A DNA stretch of 64,000 nucleotides, from the NCBI GenBank assembly GCA_963971575.1, contig OZ020622.1, positions 35,432,301 to 35,496,300 on the forward strand, read 5' to 3'. The notes under the pieces were generated by a model that was not told the DNA's origin, made no database searches, and saw only the letters and a program-made list of their open reading frames with translations. The position numbers and the translations under genes were made by a program. This stretch comes from Liopterus haemorrhoidalis. Lineage: Eukaryota > Arthropoda > Insecta > Coleoptera > Dytiscidae. Shown one piece after another: positions 61,010 to 64,000 of the stretch (position 1 is its first letter; each line of letters begins with the position of its first letter).

Positions 61010-64000
61010 GTTAGTTAGTTAGTTGAAATTTTTGGCGCACAGCAACAAAGGCTATTTGCGCCTAACGCAGCCCATCTAAATGACTAGACTATATATTAAA
61101 AATAAAAATTTAGACAATAAATAAATAAATAAATAAATAAAATCATTAAAAATACGCATACTCAATAAAAGAAATCTTGCACTGACAAACACAAATAAAT
61201 AATATAAAAAGTCTGTTCGAAAATTTGAACAGACTCAGGGTGATGGTAAGAGGCTGTAAAGGGGCCAATTACCATCGAATATCACAGTCAATAAATAGAA
61301 ACACATTAAAATAAGGTGCAAGACTTCACACATAAAACAGTAAGTTCGATTCTCTCAGGAAGAGTATCAGCCTGTCCATGAGTACTCTGTCGTCACCTAA
61401 GGCAACTGACAGGTCATAGCACAGGCCTAACCTCTCCCTGACATCCTCGAACTGTACACATTCGGTTAAAATGTGTAACACAGACAAATCTGTGTTACAC
61501 GTCTCACAGACAGGGGACTCTTCACCTCGAAGGAGGTGTCCATGGGTCCACCAACAGTGACCTATACGAAGGCGTGTGATGGCGGTTTCCTCCCTGCGGT
61601 TAATCCTGCAGGAAGAACCCCATGGTTTAACGTCTCCCTTAATCTGTCGTAACTTAACGTTCTGTGTGCGGCTCCACTCATGTTGCCACATGTCTAAAAC
61701 CAGATGTGTCAGATGACTCTTTGCGTCATTTGGAAAAACGAAACTCACATCAATCATAGGTCTGTGAGAGGCGGCTTTTGCAGCTGCATCTGCCGCTTCG
61801 TTGCCTTTAATACCAACATGTCCCGGTATCCAAAACAGCTCTACCCTCACATTCTGAGCATTCAGGTTGTGGAGTAGCAACCGGATCTTTAGTACAAGAG
61901 GATGCACTGGATCTGGATCTTGGATACTGTTCAGAGCGCTCAGCGAGTCCGTCAAGATAACACTTGACCGACTTTGCTCTGACGAAACAAAACACAGGGC
62001 CTTGAAAATAGCGTACAGCTCAGCAGTGTACACACTCGTTATGGAGTGCAGACGGTACTGAAACTGTTGGCGTGGATTCAAAACAACGAACGCACACCCA
62101 ACCCTGGTTCCGGATTTTGATCCGTCAGTAAAAATGACAGTATCCTCGAACCTAGGGACCAGTGTTCTTTGTAACTCATGTTGGTATTCGATAGGCAACG
62201 TAGTATCTTTATCAAACCTAGTTAATGTGAGGTTCACAAGTGGACGCGGTAGCGTCCATGGTGGAACAGCACACAAAACGAAACTTGCCATTTCAGGCAT
62301 ATTAAAATCAATATCGCCCAAAATGTCAAAAGTCCTCAGACCAAAAGGCCTATTGGCTCTTGGTTTTCTGTCATATATTTCTGTATGCCTATTTTGTAGA
62401 ATAGGGTCATACGCGGGATGATCTGGCTTGGCACTGAGTGCAGCCATATACCGCAAGGATAGAATTTTACGACGATTGTACAGTGACGGTTCGCCTGCTT
62501 CACACAGCAGGCTTAGTATTGGACTGGTGCGAAATGCACCTGTGGCCAATCTAACCCCAGTGTGATGTACAGTGTCAAGAATTCTTATCTCTTGGTGTTT
62601 AGCTGACCCATAAGCTAGACATCCATAGTCCAGCTTAGAGCGCACTAGAGAACGATATAAACGCAACATGACAGTGCGGTCTGCACCCCATGTTTTGTGA
62701 CTGAGGACCCGCAACAAATTGAGCGACTTTTGGCATTTTTTCTTGACGGACAAAAAATGTGCCCGCCAAGATAGACGGCTATCGAACACGAGACCCAGAA
62801 ATCTGGCAGTATCGGCAAATGGTAACTGTGCTCCATTTAGTGTGAGTGTAGGATTGGGATGTACACCCCTTTTCCTACTAAAATGGACACATACAGTTTT
62901 GCTGGTCGAGAATTTAAAGCCATTTTCGGTTGCCCATGTATCGAGACGATTGATAGTCAGCTGAAGCTGACGTTCGATTGTACTAGTCTTTTGTCCGGCG
63001 ACAAAGATACCAATGTCGTCGACAAATATCGAACTCTGTACAGGTAATCGAATACATGAAGCTGCACCGTTAATGGCAATTAAAAATAGCGTAACGCTCA
63101 GTATGGAGCCCTGTGGGACCCCATTGTCCAGTGCGAACATTTGTGACAAGGTATTTCTGATCCGCACCCTGAAGCGCCGGTTCGACATGAAGTCTTTTAT
63201 AAAGAACATCAAGCGTCCCCGGAGACCCCAGGAATGCAGAGTACGGAGAATACCATAAATCCATGCAGTGTCATAGGCTTTCTCAATATCGAAAAACACA
63301 GCTACCAGGTGTTTGTTTTCAACGAAAGCATTCCTGATAGCTGTCTCTAGTCTGACCAGATGATCTGCTGTTGAGCGGTGACGGCGAAAGCCGCACTGTG
63401 TGTTGGGCAGCAAGTCGTTTGATTCTAAAAACCAAATCAGACGCTTGCTGATCATTCGCTCCATGAGCTTGCAGAGACAACTGGTCAGTGATATTGGTCT
63501 ATAGCTAGAGGGCAAGTGTTTATCTTTCCCGACTTTGGGGATAGGAATTATATGAGATTCCTTCCACTTGGTCGGGCACTTGCCCTCAGTCCATATCCTG
63601 TTATAGACATTCAAAAGCCTAGACTTAGATGATTCCGGAAGATTTCGGATCATACGATAATGTATCGCATCTGGACCAGGAGAGCTATCCTTACACTTTG
63701 ACATCGCGCTATCTAGCTCTTCACAAGAGAAAAGCAGGTTGTATACCTCGTCATTCCTAGAAAAGAAATTTAGAGGTATAGATTCGAGGCCTGCTTTACG
63801 AGTTAGAAACTCGGGTGAATAATGTTCAGAGCTAGAATTGAACGCAAAATTAGATGCCAAAGTGTTAGCAATTTCGACCGCTGAGGTAACTACGTTACCA
63901 TTTACCGATAGACCAGCAATGGCTGTAGCTGTATTTAGACCGGATATTTTCCGGACCTTCTCCCAAACTTTGGCCACTGGAGTGGCAACTGTAACGGTGC
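61010..64000 (-). mobile_element. LINE copy 3, continues beyond the window
   Basis: Tail repeats AGTTAGTTAGTTAG at the left, then 3' UTR and ORF2. By eye over 98% identical to the copy at 24-27 kb. It begins eight bases after the MITE, and its 5' end is outside the window. Confidence 0.93.
61326..64000 (-). CDS. LINE ORF2, C-terminal 890 residues, undamaged (partial)
   Basis: The frame runs in from the window edge without a break to the stop at 61326. It has the RT core (NGVPQGSILS, FVDDIG), RNase H (FTDGSKSG, ILTDSLSAL, WIPGHVGIKGNEAAD) and the C-terminal knuckle region (CETCNTDLSVLHILTEC) that is destroyed in the 24-kb copy. Compared with that copy there are only scattered substitutions (for example Ser-Arg to Ser-Cys near 63725). 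It is the best candidate here for a functional LINE, if its 5' half is also whole. Confidence 0.93.
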   Translation of the reverse strand, partial: TVTVATPVAKVWEKVRKISGLNTATAIAGLSVNGNVVTSAVEIANTLASNFAFNSSSEHYSPEFLTRKAGLESIPLNFFSRNDEVYNLLFSCEELDSAMSKCKDSSPGPDAIHYRMIRNLPESSKSRLLNVYNRIWTEGKCPTKWKESHIIPIPKVGKDKHLPSSYRPISLTSCLCKLMERMISKRLIWFLESNDLLPNTQCGFRRHRSTADHLVRLETAIRNAFVENKHLVAVFFDIEKAYDTAWIYGILRTLHSWGLRGRLMFFIKDFMSNRRFRVRIRNTLSQMFALDNGVPQGSILSVTLFLIAINGAASCIRLPVQSSIFVDDIGIFVAGQKTSTIERQLQLTINRLDTWATENGFKFSTSKTVCVHFSRKRGVHPNPTLTLNGAQLPFADTARFLGLVFDSRLSWRAHFLSVKKKCQKSLNLLRVLSHKTWGADRTVMLRLYRSLVRSKLDYGCLAYGSAKHQEIRILDTVHHTGVRLATGAFRTSPILSLLCEAGEPSLYNRRKILSLRYMAALSAKPDHPAYDPILQNRHTEIYDRKPRANRPFGLRTFDILGDIDFNMPEMASFVLCAVPPWTLPRPLVNLTLTRFDKDTTLPIEYQHELQRTLVPRFEDTVIFTDGSKSGTRVGCAFVVLNPRQQFQYRLHSITSVYTAELYAIFKALCFVSSEQSRSSVILTDSLSALNSIQDPDPVHPLVLKIRLLLHNLNAQNVRVELFWIPGHVGIKGNEAADAAAKAASHRPMIDVSFVFPNDAKSHLTHLVLDMWQHEWSRTQNVKLRQIKGDVKPWGSSCRINRREETAITRLRIGHCWWTHGHLLRGEESPVCETCNTDLSVLHILTECVQFEDVRERLGLCYDLSVALGDDRVLMDRLILFLRESNLLFYV

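Overview
This window is eukaryotic, almost certainly from an insect. It is AT-rich, has spliced genes with GT-AG introns, and carries a typical insect transposon community: DD34D and DD41D mariners, PIF/Harbinger with a MADF partner gene, P elements, pogo with a PHD finger, a Mutator-like element, I-clade and R2-like LINEs, Penelope, and envelope-bearing gypsy retroelements. I see no convincing single-copy host gene, tRNA, rRNA or CRISPR. The insect order cannot be decided from the sequence.

Layout. 93-4535: a DD41D mariner split by a complete PIF/Harbinger (686-3818). 4.6-12.4 kb: a graveyard of fragments (Penelope GIY-YIG, a BESS-type gene with a 15-bp repeat, an ISL2EU-like DDE remnant, two deleted mariners, a gutted gag/env retroelement, a PolB-associated fragment, a Harbinger C-terminus). 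12404-30126: a full-length I-clade LINE on the minus strand with a 13-bp target duplication; an 11.6-kb gypsy-class retroelement (12571-24158) sits in its 3' UTR and has intact gag, pol and env, a small fourth ORF and near-identical 1,007-bp LTRs. 30.4-35.5 kb: a broken IAP-like gene, then a P-element transposase split by a 2-kb TG...CA element (E1). 36.0-39.8 kb: a Mutator-like transposase split by a relative of E1 (E2) and a DD41D mariner with a long open reading frame. 41.2-43.8 kb: a second BESS-gene copy and a third E element (E3). 44.0-46.3 kb: a 640-bp MADF-gene segment present twice, identical by eye, on either side of a 5'-truncated LINE copy. 46.7-53 kb: R2-like, pogo-PHD and mariner remnants. 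53-61 kb: repeat-rich DNA without recognisable genes, including an inverted repeat pair and a 922-bp MITE. 61.0-64.0 kb: a third LINE copy, undamaged as far as it can be seen, running off the window.

Nesting gives relative ages: LINE before the gypsy element, P element before E1, Mutator-like element before E2, DD41D mariner before Harbinger. Most promising are the env-bearing gypsy element with its in-frame -1 slippery site and extra small ORF; the E family, LTR-like units that each carry a promoter, a polyadenylation signal and a conserved reading frame with no methionine codon; and the interlocked two-gene architecture of the Harbinger. All calls come from reading the sequence; no database search was possible.
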